In this document: positions 13,860-27,100 of the stretch, in pieces
Numbering within the stretch: the first letter of the stretch is position 1
Layout of the letters: every line of letters begins with the position of its first letter
Assembly (NCBI GenBank): GCA_963691815.1
Contig: OY829645.1
Location: forward strand, 8,868,401 to 8,932,400
Length of the DNA stretch: 64,000 nucleotides
Source of the DNA: Echiichthys vipera
Taxonomy: Eukaryota > Chordata > Actinopteri > Perciformes > Trachinidae
Direction: 5' to 3'
Notes under the pieces: model-generated
Database searches by the model: none
What the model saw: only the letters and a program-made list of their open reading frames with translations
Told to the model about the DNA's origin: nothing
Translations under genes and position numbers: made by a program

Positions 13860-16800
13860 TAAGTGTACAGTTATCTGTTAATAAGTGTACAGTTATCTGT
13901 TAATAAGTGCATAGTTAACTGTTAATAGGTGCATAGTTAACTGTTAATAAGTGCATAGTTATCTAATAATATGTGCATAGTTTTCTGTTAATAAGTGCAT
14001 AGTTATCTGTTTATAAGTTCATAGTTATCTGTTAATAAGTTCATAGTTTTCTGTTAATAAGTGCATAGTTATCTGTTAATAAGTTCATAGTTAACTCTTA
14101 ATAAGTGCATAGTTATCTGTTTATAAGTGCATAGTTATCTGTTTATAAGTGCATAGTTAACTGTTAATAAGTGCATAGTTAACTATTAATAAGTGCACAA
14201 TTATCTGTTAATAAGTGCATAGTTATCTGTTAATAAGTGCATAGTTTTCTGTTAATAAGTGTACAGTTATCTGTTAATAAGTGCATAGTTATCTGTTAAT
14301 AAGTGCATAGTTAACTGTTAATAAGTGCATAGTTACCTATTAATAAGTTCATAGTTAACTCTTAATAAGTGCATAGTTAACTATTAATAAGTGCACAATT
14401 ATCTGTTAATAAGTGCATAGTTATCTGTTAATAAGTTCATAGTTATCTGTTAATAGGTGCATAGTTAACTGTTAATAAGTGCATAGTTATCTAATAATAT
14501 GTGCATAGTTATCTGTTAATAAGTTCATAGTTATCTGTTAATAAGTGCATAGTTAACTGTTAATAAGTGCAGTTATCTGTTAATAAGTGCATAGTTATCT
14601 GTTAATAAGTGCATAGTTACCTGTTAATAAGTTCATAGTTAACTCTTAATAAGTGCATAGTTAACTATTAATAAGTGCACAATTATCTGTTAATAAGTGC
14701 ATAGTTATCTAATAATATGTGCATAGTTTTCTGTTAATAAGTGCATAGTTAACTATTAATAAGTGCATAGTTTTCTGTTAATAAGTGCATAGTTAACTAT
14801 TAATAAGTGCATAGTTTTCTGTTAATAAGTGCATAGTTAACTCTTAATAAGTGCATAGTTATCTGTTTATAAGTGCATAGTTATCTGTTTATAAGTGCAT
14901 AGTTATCTGTTAATAAGTTCATAGTTATCTGTTAATAAGTGCATAGTTATCTGTTAATAAGTTCATAGTTATCTGTTAATAAGTTCATAGTTAACTCTTA
15001 ATAAGTGCATAGTTATCTGTTTATAAGTGCATAGTTATCTGTTTATAAGTGCATAGTTAACTGTTAATAAGTGCATAGTTAACTATTAATAAGTGCACAA
15101 TTATCTGTTAATAAGTGCATAGTTATCTGTTAATAGGTGCATAGTTAACTGTTAATAAGTTCATAGTTATCTGTTAATAAGTTCATAGTTAACTCTTAAT
15201 AAGTGCATAGTTATCTGTTTATAAGTGCATAGTTATCTGTTTATAAGTGCATAGTTAACTGTTAATAAGTGCATAGTTATCTGTTAATAAGTTCATAGTT
15301 ATCTGTTAATAAGTGCATAGTTAACTGTTAATAAGTGCAGTTATCTGTTAATAAGTGCATAGTTATCTGTTAATAAGTGCATAGTTATCTATTATTAAGT
15401 GCACAGTTATCTGTTAAGAAGTGCATAGTTATCTGTTAATAAGTGCATAGTTATCTGTTAATAGGTGCATATTTAACTGTTAATAAGTGCATAGTTATCT
15501 AATAATATGTGCATAGTTATCTGTTAATAAGTGCATAGTTATCTGTTAATAAGTGCATAGTTATCTGTTAAGAAGTGCATAGTTATCTGTTAATAAGTGC
15601 ATAGTTATCTGTTAATAAGTGCATAGTTATCTGTTAATAAGTACATAGTTATCTGTTAATAAGTTCATAGTTATCTGTTAATAAGTGCATAGTTAACTGT
15701 TAATAAGTGCAGTTATCTGTTAATAAGTGCATAGTTATCTATTATTAAGTGCATAGTTAACTGTTAATAAGTGCATAGTTGACTCTTATTAAGTGCATAG
15801 TTAACTGTTAATAAGTGCATAATTATCTGTTAATAAGTGCATAGTTATTTAATAATAAGTGCATAGTTGACTCTTATTAAGTGCATAGTTTTCTGTTAAT
15901 AAGTGCATAGTCATCTGTTAATAAGTTCATAGTTATCTGTTAATAGGTGCATAGTTAACTGTTAATAAGTGCATAGTTATCTGTTAATAAGTTCATAGTT
16001 ATCTGTTAATAAGTGCATAGTTAACTGTTAATAAGTGCAGTTATCTGTTAATAAGTGCATAGTTAACTGTTAATAAGTGCATAGTTAACTGTTAATAAGT
16101 GCATAGTTATCTGTTAATAAGTGCATAGTTATCTGTTAATAGGTGCATAGTTAACTGTTAATAAGTGCATAGTTATCTGTTAATAAGTTCATAGTTATCT
16201 GTTAATAAGTGCATAGTTAACTGTTAATAAGTGCAGTTATCTGTTAATAAGTGCATAGTTATCTATTATTAAGTGCATAGTTAACTGTTAATAAGTGCAT
16301 AGTTATCTAATAATATGTGCATAGTTAACTGTTAATAAGTGCATAGTTACCTGTTAATAAGTGCATAGTTATCTGTTAATAAGTGCATAGTTAACTGTTA
16401 ATAAGTGCATAGTTAACTCTTAATAAGTGCATAGTTAACTATTAATAAGTGCATAGTTAACTATTAATAAGTGCATAGTTTTCTGTTAATAAGTGCATAG
16501 TTATCTGTTAATAAGTGTACAGTTATCTGTTAATAAGTGTACAGTTATCTGTTAATAAGTGCATAGTTAACTGTTAATAGGTGCATAGTTAACTGTTAAT
16601 AAGTGCATAGTTATCTAATAATATGTGCATAGTTTTCTGTTAATAAGTGCATAGTTAACTATTAATAAGTGCATAGTTTTCTGTTAATAAGTGCATAGTT
16701 ATCTGTTTATAAGTTCATAGTTATCTGTTAATAAGTTCATAGTTTTCTGTTAATAAGTGCATAGTTATCTGTTAATAAGTTCATAGTTAACTCTTAATAA

Positions 16801-17400
16801 GTGCATAGTTATCTGTTTATAAGTGCATAGTTAACTGTTAATAAGTGCATAGTTAACTATTAATAAGTGCACAATTATCTGTTAATAAGTGCATAGTTAT
16901 CTGTTAATAAGTGCATAGTTTTCTGTTAATAAGTGCATAGTTATCTGTTAATAAGTGCATAGTTAACTGTTAATAAGTGCATAGTTACCTATTAATAAGT
17001 TCATAGTTAACTCTTAATAAGTGCATAGTTAACTATTAATAAGTGCACAATTATCTGTTAATAAGTGCATAGTTATCTGTTAATAAGTTCATAGTTATCT
17101 GTTAATAGGTGCATAGTTAACTGTTAATAAGTGCATAGTTATCTAATAATATGTGCATAGTTATCTGTTAATAAGTTCATAGTTATCTGTTAATAAGTGC
17201 ATAGTTAACTGTTAATAAGTGCAGTTATCTGTTAATAAGTGCATAGTTATCTGTTAATAAGTGCATAGTTACCTGTTAATAAGTTCATAGTTAACTCTTA
17301 ATAAGTGCATAGTTAACTATTAATAAGTGCACAATTATCTGTTAATAAGTGCATAGTTATCTGTTAATAAGTTCATAGTTATCAGTTAATAAGTGCATAG
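13860..17400. repeat. about 2.65-kb spaced higher-order duplication inside the satellite
   Basis: A long run of variant monomers starting near 13860 (paired GTGTACAG units, an AATAGGTGC unit, a TCTAATAATATG unit, then AGTTTTCTG units) recurs in the same order from about 16512, with small indels of whole monomers. The AATAGGTGC marker lies at 13925 and 16577, an offset of 2,652 bp, or 121 monomers minus 10 bp. Exactly five 20-bp short units lie between them, near 14569, 15337, 15709, 16037 and 16231. Confidence 0.85.
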
Positions 17401-19429
17401 TTATCTGTTAATATGTGCATAGTTATCTGTTAATAAGTTCATAGTTATCTGTTAATAAGTGCATAGTTAACTGTTAATAAGTGCAGTTATCTGTTAATAA
17501 GTGCATAGTTATCTGTTAATAAGTGCATAGTTATCTATTATTAAGTGCACAGTTATCTGTTAAGAAGTGCATAGTTATCTGTTAATAAGTGCATAGTTAT
17601 CTGTTAATAGGTGCATATTTAACTGTTAATAAGTGCATAGTTATCTAATAATATGTGCATAGTTATCTGTTAATAAGTGCATAGTTATCTGTTAATAAGT
17701 GCATAGTTATCTGTTAAGAAGTGCATAGTTATCTGTTAATAAGTACATAGTTATCTGTTAATAAGTTCATAGTTATCTGTTAATAAGTGCATAGTTAACT
17801 GTTAATAAGTGCAGTTATCTGTTAATAAGTGCATAGTTAACTGTTAATAAGTGCATAGTTATCTGTTAATAAGTGCATAGTTATTTAATAATAAGTGCAT
17901 AGTTGACTCTTATTAAGTGCATAGTTTTCTGTTAATAAGTGCATAGTTATCTGTTAATAGGTGCATAGTTAACTGTTAATAAGTGCATAGTTATCTGTTA
18001 ATAGGTGCATAGTTAACAGTTAATAAGTGCATAGTTATCTAATAATATGTGCATAGTTATCTGTTAATAAGTTCATAGTTATCTGTTAATAAGTGCATAG
18101 TTAACTGTTAATAAGTGCAGTTATCTGTTAATAAGTGCATAGTTATCTATTATTAAGTGCATAGTTAACTGTTAATAAGTGCATAGTTATCTAATAATAT
18201 GTGCATAGTTAACTGTTAATAAGTGCATAGTTACCTGTTAATAAGTTCATAGTTAACTCTTAATAAGTGCATAGTTATCTGTTAATAAGTTCATAGTTAT
18301 CAGTTAATAAGTGCATAGTTATCTGTTAATAGGTGCATAGTTAACTGTTAATAAGTGCATAGTTATCTAATAATATGTGCATAGTTATCTGTTAATAAGT
18401 TCATAGTTATCTGTTAATAAGTGCATAGTTAACTGTTAATAAGTGCAGTTATCTGTTAATAAGTGCATAGTTATCTGTTAATAAGTGCATAGTTATCTGT
18501 TAATAAGTGCATAGTTATCTGTTAATAAGTACATAGTTATCTGTTAATAAGTTCATAGTTATCTGTTAATAAGTGCATAGTTAACTGTTAATAAGTGCAG
18601 TTATCTGTTAATAAGTGCATAGTTATCTATTATTAAGTGCATAGTTAACTGTTAATAAGTGCATAGTTGACTCTTATTAAGTGCATAGTTAACTGTTAAT
18701 AAGTGCATAGTTATCTGTTAATAAGTGCATAGTTATTTAATAATAAGTGCATAGTTGACTCTTATTAAGTGCATAGTTTTCTGTTAATAAGTGCATAGTC
18801 ATCTGTTAATAAGTACATAGTTAACTGTTAATAAGTGCACAGTTATCTGTTAATAAGTGCATAGTTATCTGTTAATAAGTGTACAGTTATCTGTTAATAA
18901 GTGCATAGTTAACTGTTAATAAGTGCATAGTTATTTGTTAATAAGTGCATAGTTGTCTGTTATTAAGTGCACAGTTATCTGTTAATAAGTGCATAGTTAA
19001 CTGTTAATAAGTGCACAGTTATCTGTTAATAAGTGCATAGTTATCTGTTAATAAGTGTACAGTTATCTGTTAATAAGTGCATAGTTATCTGTTAATAAGT
19101 GCAAAGTTATCTATTAATAAGTGCATAGTTATCTGTTAATAAGTGCATATTTATATATTAATAAGTGCATAGTTATCTGTTAATAAGTGTACAGTTATCT
19201 GTTAATAAGTGCATAGTTATCTGTTAATAAGTGCATAGTTATCTATTAATAAGTGCATAGTCATCTGTTAATAAGTGCATAGTTATCTGTTAATAAGTTC
19301 ATAGTTATCTGTTAATAAGTGCATAGTTTTCTGTTAATAAGTGTACAGTTATCTGTTAATAAGTGCATAGTTATCTGTTAATAAGTGCATAGTTATCTGT
19401 TAATAAGTGCATAGTTATCTTTTAATAAG

Positions 19430-21200
19430 TGCATAGTTTTTAAGTGCATAGTTAACTGTTAACAAGTGCATAGTTATCTAATATTAAGTGCATAGTAATC
19501 TGTTAATATGTTCATAGTTAACTCTTAATAAGTGCATAGTTAACTATTAATAAGTGCACAATTATCTGTTAATAAGTTAATAGTTATCAGTTAATAAGTG
19601 CATAGTTATCTGTTAATAAGTGCATAGTTATCTGTTAATAAGTTCATAGTTATCTGTTAATATGTTCATAGTTAACTCTTAAAAAGTACATAGTTATCTG
19701 TTAATAAGTGCATAGTTATCTGTTAATAAGTGCATAGTTATCTGTTAATAAGTGCATAGTTATCTAATATTAAGTGCATAGTTATCTGTTAATAAGTTCA
19801 TAGTTAACTGTTAATAAGTGCAAAGTTATCTATTAATAAGTGCATAGTTATATATTAATAAGTTCATAGTTAACTGTTAATAAGTGCATAGTTAACTCTT
19901 AATAAGTGCATAGTTATCTGTTAATAAGTTCATAGTTATCTGTTAATAAGTGCATAGTTATCAGTTAATAAGTGCATAGTTATCTGTTATTAAGTGCATA
20001 GTTAACTGTTTTTAAGTGCAAAGTTATCTGTTAATAAGTGCATAGTTATCTGTTAATAAGTGCATAGTTATCTCTTAATAAGTTCATAGTTATATATTAA
20101 TAAGTGCATATTTATATATTAATAAGTGCATAGTTATCTCTTAATAAGTGCATAGTTATCTGTTAATAAGTGCATAGTTAACTGTTAATAAGTGCATAGT
20201 TATCTCTTAATAAGTGCATAGTTATCAGTTAATAAGTGCATAGTTAACTGTTAATAAGTGCATAGTTATCTGTTAATAAGTGCATAGTTATCTTTTAATA
20301 AGTGCATAGTTTTTAAGTGCATAGTTAACTGTTAACAAGTGCATAGTTATCTAATATTAAGTGCATAGTAATCTGTTAATATGTTCATAGTTAACTCTTA
20401 ATAAGTGCATAGTTAACTATTAATAAGTGCACAATTATCTGTTAATAAGTTAATAGTTATCAGTTAATAAGTGCATAGTTATCTGTTAATAAGTGCATAG
20501 TTATCTGTTAATAAGTTCATAGTTATCTGTTAATATGTTCATAGTTAACTCTTAAAAAGTACATAGTTATCTGTTAATAAGTGCATAGTTATCTGTTAAT
20601 AAGTGCATAGTTATCTGTTAATAAGTGCATAGTTATCTAATATTAAGTGCATAGTTATCTGTTAATAAGTTCATAGTTAACTGTTAATAAGTGCAAAGTT
20701 ATCTATTAATAAGTGCATAGTTATATATTAATAAGTTCATAGTTAACTGTTAATAAGTGCATAGTTAACTCTTAATAAGTGCATAGTTATCTGTTAATAA
20801 GTTCATAGTTATCTGTTAATAAGTGCATAGTTATCAGTTAATAAGTGCATAGTTATCTGTTAATAAGTGCATAGTTAACTGTTTTTAAGTGCAAAGTTAT
20901 CTGTTAATAAGTGCATAGTTATCTGTTAATAAGTGCATAGTTATCTCTTAATAAGTTCATAGTTATATATTAATAAGTGCATATTTATATATTAATAAGT
21001 GCATAGTTATCTCTTAATAAGTGCATAGTTATCTGTTAATAAGTGCATAGTTAACTGTTAATAAGTGCATAGTTATCTCTTAATAAGTGCATAGTTATCA
21101 GTTAATAAGTGCATAGTTAACTGTTAATAAGTGCATAGTTATCTCTTAATAAGTGCATAGTCATCTGTTAATAAGTGCATAATTATCTGTTAATAAGTGC
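19430..21200. repeat. 873-bp tandem duplication inside the satellite
   Basis: The block from 19438 is repeated from 20311. Shared rare markers in order are a TTTTTAAG short monomer, TTAACAAGTGC, TCTAATATTAAG, CATAGTAATCTG and AAAAAGTACATAG. The offset is 873 bp, which is 40 monomers minus the 7 bp missing from the single short monomer. Confidence 0.9.
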
Positions 21201-22040
21201 ATAGTTATTTGTTAATAAGTGCATAGTTATCTGTTTTTAAGTGCATAGTTATCTGTTAATAAGTGCATAGTTATCTGTTAATAAGTGCATAATTATCTGT
21301 TAATAAGTGCATAGTTATCTGTTAATAAGTGCATAGTTAACTATTAAAAAGTGCATAGTTAACTCTTAATAAGTGCATAGTTATCTCTTAATAAGTGCAT
21401 AGTTATCTGTTAATAAGTGCATAGTTATCTGTTAATAAGTGCATAGTTATCTGTTATTAAGTGCATAGTTATCTGTTAATAAGTGCAAAGTTATCTGTTA
21501 ATAAGTGCAAAGTTATCTGTTAATAAGTGCATATTTCTTAAGTGCATAGTTAACTGTTAATAAGTGCATAGTTATCTCTTAATAAGTGCATAGTTATCAG
21601 TTAATAAGTGCATAGTTAACTGTTAATAAGTGCATAGTTATCTCTTAATAAGTGCATAGTCATCTGTTAATAAGTGCATAATTATCTGTTAATAAGTGCA
21701 TAGTTATTTGTTAATAAGTGCATAGTTATCTGTTTTTAAGTGCATAGTTATCTGTTAATAAGTGCATAGTTATCTGTTAATAAGTGCATAATTATCTGTT
21801 AATAAGTGCATAGTTATCTGTTAATAAGTGCATAGTTAACTATTAAAAAGTGCATAGTTAACTCTTAATAAGTGCATAGTTATCTCTTAATAAGTGCATA
21901 GTTATCTGTTAATAAGTGCATAGTTATCTGTTAATAAGTGCATAGTTATCTGTTATTAAGTGCATAGTTATCTGTTAATAAGTGCAAAGTTATCTGTTAA
22001 TAAGTGCATAGTTATCTGTTAATAAGTGCATATTTCTTAA
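21030..22040. repeat. 499-bp tandem duplication inside the satellite
   Basis: A block ending with the ATATTTCTTAAG short monomer at about 21530 recurs ending at about 22029. CATAATTATC and TGTTTTTAAG variants occur in the same order in both. The offset of 499 bp equals 23 monomers minus 7 bp. Confidence 0.85.
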
Positions 22041-22919
22041 GTGCATAGTTAACTCTTATTAAGTACATAGTTATCTGTTAATAAGTTCATAGTTATCTGT
22101 TAATAAGTGCATAGTTAACTGTTAATAAGTGCAAAGTTATATATTATTAAGTGCATAGTTATATATTAATAAGTTCATAGTTAACTGTTAATAAGTGCAT
22201 AGTTAACTCTTAATAAGTGCATAGTTATCTGTTAATAAGTGCATAGTTATCTGTTAATAAGTGCATAGTTATCTGTTAATAGGTGCATAGTTATCTGTTA
22301 ATAAGTGCATAGTTATCTGTTTTTAAGTGCATAGTTATATGTTTTTAAGTGCATAGTTATCTGTTAATAAGTGCATAATTATCTGTTAATAAGTGCATAG
22401 TCATCTGTTAATAAGTGCATAGTTATCTGTTAATAAGTGCATAATTATCTGTTAATAAGTGCATATTTATATATTAATAAGTGCATAGTTATCTGTTAAT
22501 AAGTGTACAGTTATTAATTGCATAGTTTTCTGTTAATAAGTGCATAGTTAACTGTTAATAAGTGCATAGTTATCTCTTAATAAGTGCATAGTTATCTGTT
22601 TTTAAGTGCATAGTTATCTGTTAATAAGTGCATAGTCATCTGTTAATAAGTGCATAGTCATCTGTTAATAAGTGCATAGTCATCTGTTAATAAGTGCATA
22701 GTTAACTATTAAAAAGTGCACAATTATCTGTTAATAAGTGCATAGTTAACTCTTAATAAGTTCATAGTTATCTGTTAATAAGTGCATAGTTAACTCTTAA
22801 TAAGTTCATAGTTATCTCTTAATAAGTGCATAGTTATCTGTTAATAAGTGCATAGTCATCTGTTAATAAGTTCATAGTTAACTATTAATAAGTGCATAGT
22901 TATCTGTTAATAAGTGCAT

Positions 22920-24120
22920 AGTCATCTGTTAATAAGTGCATAGTCATCTGTTAATAAGTGCATAGTTATCAGTTAATAAGTGCATAGTCATCTGTTAATA
23001 AGTGCATAGTCATCTGTTAATAAGTGCATAGTTATCTCTTAATAAGTGCATAGTCATCTGTTAATAAGTGCATAGTTATCAGTTAATAAGTGCATAGTTA
23101 ACTGTTAATAAGTGCATAGTCATCTGTTAATAAGTGCATAGTTATTTGTTAATAAGTGCATAGTTATCTGTTAATAAGTGCATAGTTAACTGTTAATAAG
23201 TGCATAGTTATCTGTTAATAAGTGCATAGTTAACTGTTAATAAGTGCACAGTTATCTGTTAATAAGTGCACAGTTATAAGTTAATAAGTGCAAAGTTATC
23301 TATTAATAAGTGCATAGTTATCTGTTAATAAGTGCATATTTATATATTAATAAGTGCATAGTTATCTGTTAATAAGTGCACAGTTATCTGTTAATAAGTG
23401 CATAGTTGTCTGTTAATAAGTGCATATTTATATATTAATAAGTGCATAGTTATCTGTTAATAAGTGCACAGTTATCTGTTAATAAGTGCATAGTTGTCTG
23501 TTAATAAGTGCATATTTATATATTAATAAGTGCATAGTTATCTGTTAATAAGTGCACAGTTATCTGTTAATAAGTGCACAGTTATAAGTTAATAAGTGCA
23601 AAGTTATCTATTAATAAGTGCATAGTTATCTGTTAATAAGTGCACAGTTATCTGTTAATAAGTGCACAGTTATAAGTTAATAAGTGCATAGTCATCTGTT
23701 AATAAGTGCATAGTCATCTGTTAATAAGTGCATAGTTATCAGTTAATAAGTGCATAGTCATCTGTTAATAAGTGCATAGTCATCTGTTAATAAGTGCATA
23801 GTTATCTCTTAATAAGTGCATAGTCATCTGTTAATAAGTGCATAGTTATCAGTTAATAAGTGCATAGTTAACTGTTAATAAGTGCATAGTCATCTGTTAA
23901 TAAGTGCATAGTTATTTGTTAATAAGTGCATAGTTATCTGTTAATAAGTGCATAGTCATCTGTTAATAAGTGCATAGTTATCTGTTAATAAGTGCATAGT
24001 TAACTGTTAATAAGTGCACAGTTATCTGTTAATAAGTGCATAGTTATCTGTTAATAAGTGCACAGTTATAAGTTAATAAGTGCAAAGTTATCTATTAATA
24101 AGTGCATAGTTATCTGTTAA
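22920..24120. repeat. 770-bp duplication inside the satellite
   Basis: A run of AGTCATCTG monomers interleaved with TTATCAGTTAAT monomers at 22921 recurs at 23691, an offset of exactly 35 monomers. The flanking TTATAAGTTAATAAG units also recur (near 23275, 23582, 23672, 24066 and 24178). Confidence 0.8.
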
Positions 24121-27100
24121 TAAGTGCATATTTATATATTAATAAGTGCACAGTTATCTGTTAATAAGTGCACAGTTATAAGTTAATAAGTGCAAAGTTA
24201 TCTGTTAATAAGTGCATAGTTATCTGTTAATAAGTGCACAGTTATCTGTTAATAAGTGCATAGTTGTCTGTTATTAAATGCACAGTTATCTGTTAATAAG
24301 TGCATAGTTATCTGTTAATAAGTGCATAGTTATCTATTAATAAGTGCATAGTCATCTGTTAATAAGTGCATAGTTATCTGTTAATAAGTGCATAGTTATC
24401 TGTTAATACGTGTACAGTCATCTGTTAATAAGTGCATTGTTTTCTGTTAATAAGTTCATAGTTATCTGTTAATAAGTGCATAGTTATCTGTTAATAAGTG
24501 CAAAGTTATCTGTTAATAAGTGCATAGTTATCTAATAATATGTGCATAGTTATCTGTTAATAAGTGCATAGTTATCTGTTAATACGTGTACAGTCATCTG
24601 TTAATAAGTACATAGTTATCTGTTAATAAGTGCATAGTTATCTGTTAATAAGTTCATAGTTATCTGTTAATAAGTGCAGTTATCTGTTTATAAGTGCATA
24701 GTTAACTATTAATAAGTGCATAGTTATCTGTTAATAAGTGCATGGTTCTCTGTTAATAAGTGCATAGTTATCTTTTAATAAGTGCATAGTTTTTAAGTGC
24801 ATAGTTAACTCTTAATAAGTGCATAGTTAACTATTAATAAGTGCACAATTATCTGTTAATAAGTGCATAGTTATCTGTTAATAAGTTAATAGTTATCAGT
24901 TAATAAGTGCATAGTTATCTGTTAATAAGTGCATAGTTATCTGCCAATAAGTTCATAGTTATCTGTTATTAAGTGCATAGTTATCTGTTATTAAGTGCAT
25001 AGTTATCTGTTAATAAGTGCATAGTCATCTGTTAATAAGTGCATAGTTATCTGTTAATAAGTGCATAGTCATCTGTTAATAAGTGCACAATTATCTGTTA
25101 ATAAGTGCATAGTTATCTGTTAATAAGTTAATAGTTATCAGTTAATAAGTGCATAGTTTTCTGTTAATAAGTGCATAGTTATCTTTTAATAAGTGCATAG
25201 TTATCTGTTAATAAGTGCATAGTTATCTGTTAATAAGTGCATAGTTATCTGTTAATAAGTGCATAGTTATCTGTTAATAAGTGCATAGTTATCTGCCAAT
25301 AAGTGCAAAGTTATCTGTTAATAAGTGCATAGTTATCTGTTAATAAGTGCATAGTTATCTGTTAATAAGTGCATAGTCATCTGTTAATAAGTGCATAGTT
25401 ATCTGTTAATAAGTGCATAGTTATCTGTTAATAAGTGCATATATTTCTGTTAATAAGTGCATAATCATCTGTTAATAAGTGCATAGTTATCTGTTAATAA
25501 GTGCATAGTTAACTGTTAATAAGTACATAGTTATCTGTTAATAAGTTCATAGTTAACTGTTAATAAGTGCAAAGTTATCTATTAATAAGTGCATAGTTAT
25601 ATATTAATAAGTTCATAGTTAACTGTTAATAAGTGCATAGTTAACTCTTAATAAGTGCATAGTTATCTGTTAATAAGTGCATAGTTATCTGTTAATAAGT
25701 GCATAGTTATCTGTTAATAAGTGCATAGTTATCTGTTAATAAGTGCATAGTTATCTGTTAATAAGTGCATAGTTATCTCTTAATAAGTTCATAGTTATAT
25801 ATTAATAAGTGCATATTTATATATTAATAAGTGCATAGTTATTAAGTGCATAGTTATCTGTTAATAAGTGCATAGTTATCTGTTTTTAAGTGCATAGTTA
25901 TCTGTTAATAAGTGCATAGTCATCTGTTAATAAGTGCATAGTTATCTGTTATTAAGTGCATAAATATCTGTTAATAAGTGCATAGTTATCTGTTAATAAG
26001 TGCATAATTATCTGTTAATAAGTGCATAGTTATTTCTTAATAAGTGCATAGTTATCTGTTTTTAAGTGCATAGTTATCTGTTAATAAGTGCATAGTTATC
26101 TGTTAATAAGTGCATAGTTATCTGTTAATAAGTGCATAGTTAACTATTAAAAAGTGCATAGTTATCTGTTATTAAGTGCATAAATATCTGTTAATAAGTG
26201 CATAGTTATCTGTTAATAAGTGCATAATTATCTGTTAATAAGTGCATAGTTATTTCTTAATAAGTGCATAGTTATCTGTTTTTAAGTGCATAGTTATCTG
26301 TTAATAAGTGCATAGTTATCTGTTAATAAGTGCATAGTTATCTGTTAATAATTGCATAGTTAACTATTAAAAAGTGCATAGTTAACTCTTAATAAGTTCA
26401 TAGTTATCTCTTAATAAGTGCATAGTTATCTGTTAATAAGTGCATAATTATCTGTTAATAAGTGCATAGTTATTTGTTAATAAGTGCATAGTTATCTGTT
26501 TTTAAGTGCATAGTTATCTGTTAATAAGTGCATAGTTATCTGTTAATAAGTGCATAGTTATCTGTTAATAAGTGCATAGTTATCTGTTAATAAGTGTATA
26601 GTTATCTATTAATAAGTGCATAGTCATCTGTTAATAAGTGCATAGTTATCTGTTAATAAGTGCATAGTTATCTGTTAATAAGTGCATAGTTATCTATTAA
26701 TAAGTGCATAGTCATCTGTTAATAAGTGCATAGTTATCTGTTAATAAGTGCATAGTTATCTGTTAATAAGTGCAAAGTTATCTGTTAATAAGTGCATATT
26801 TAACTATTAATAAGTGCATAGTCATCTGTTAATAAGTGCATATTTATCTGTTAATAAGTGCATAGTTTATTAGTGCATAGTTATCTGTTAATAAGTGCAT
26901 ATTTCTTAAGTGCATAGTTATCTGTTAATAAGTGCATAGTTATCTGTTAATAAGTGCATAGTTCATAAGTTCATAGTTATTTGTTAATAAGTGCATAGTT
27001 ATCTGTTAATAAGTGCATAGTTATCTGTTAATAAGTGCATAGTTTATAAGTGCATAGTTAACTGTTAATAAGTGCATAGTTATCTGTTAATAAGTGCATA

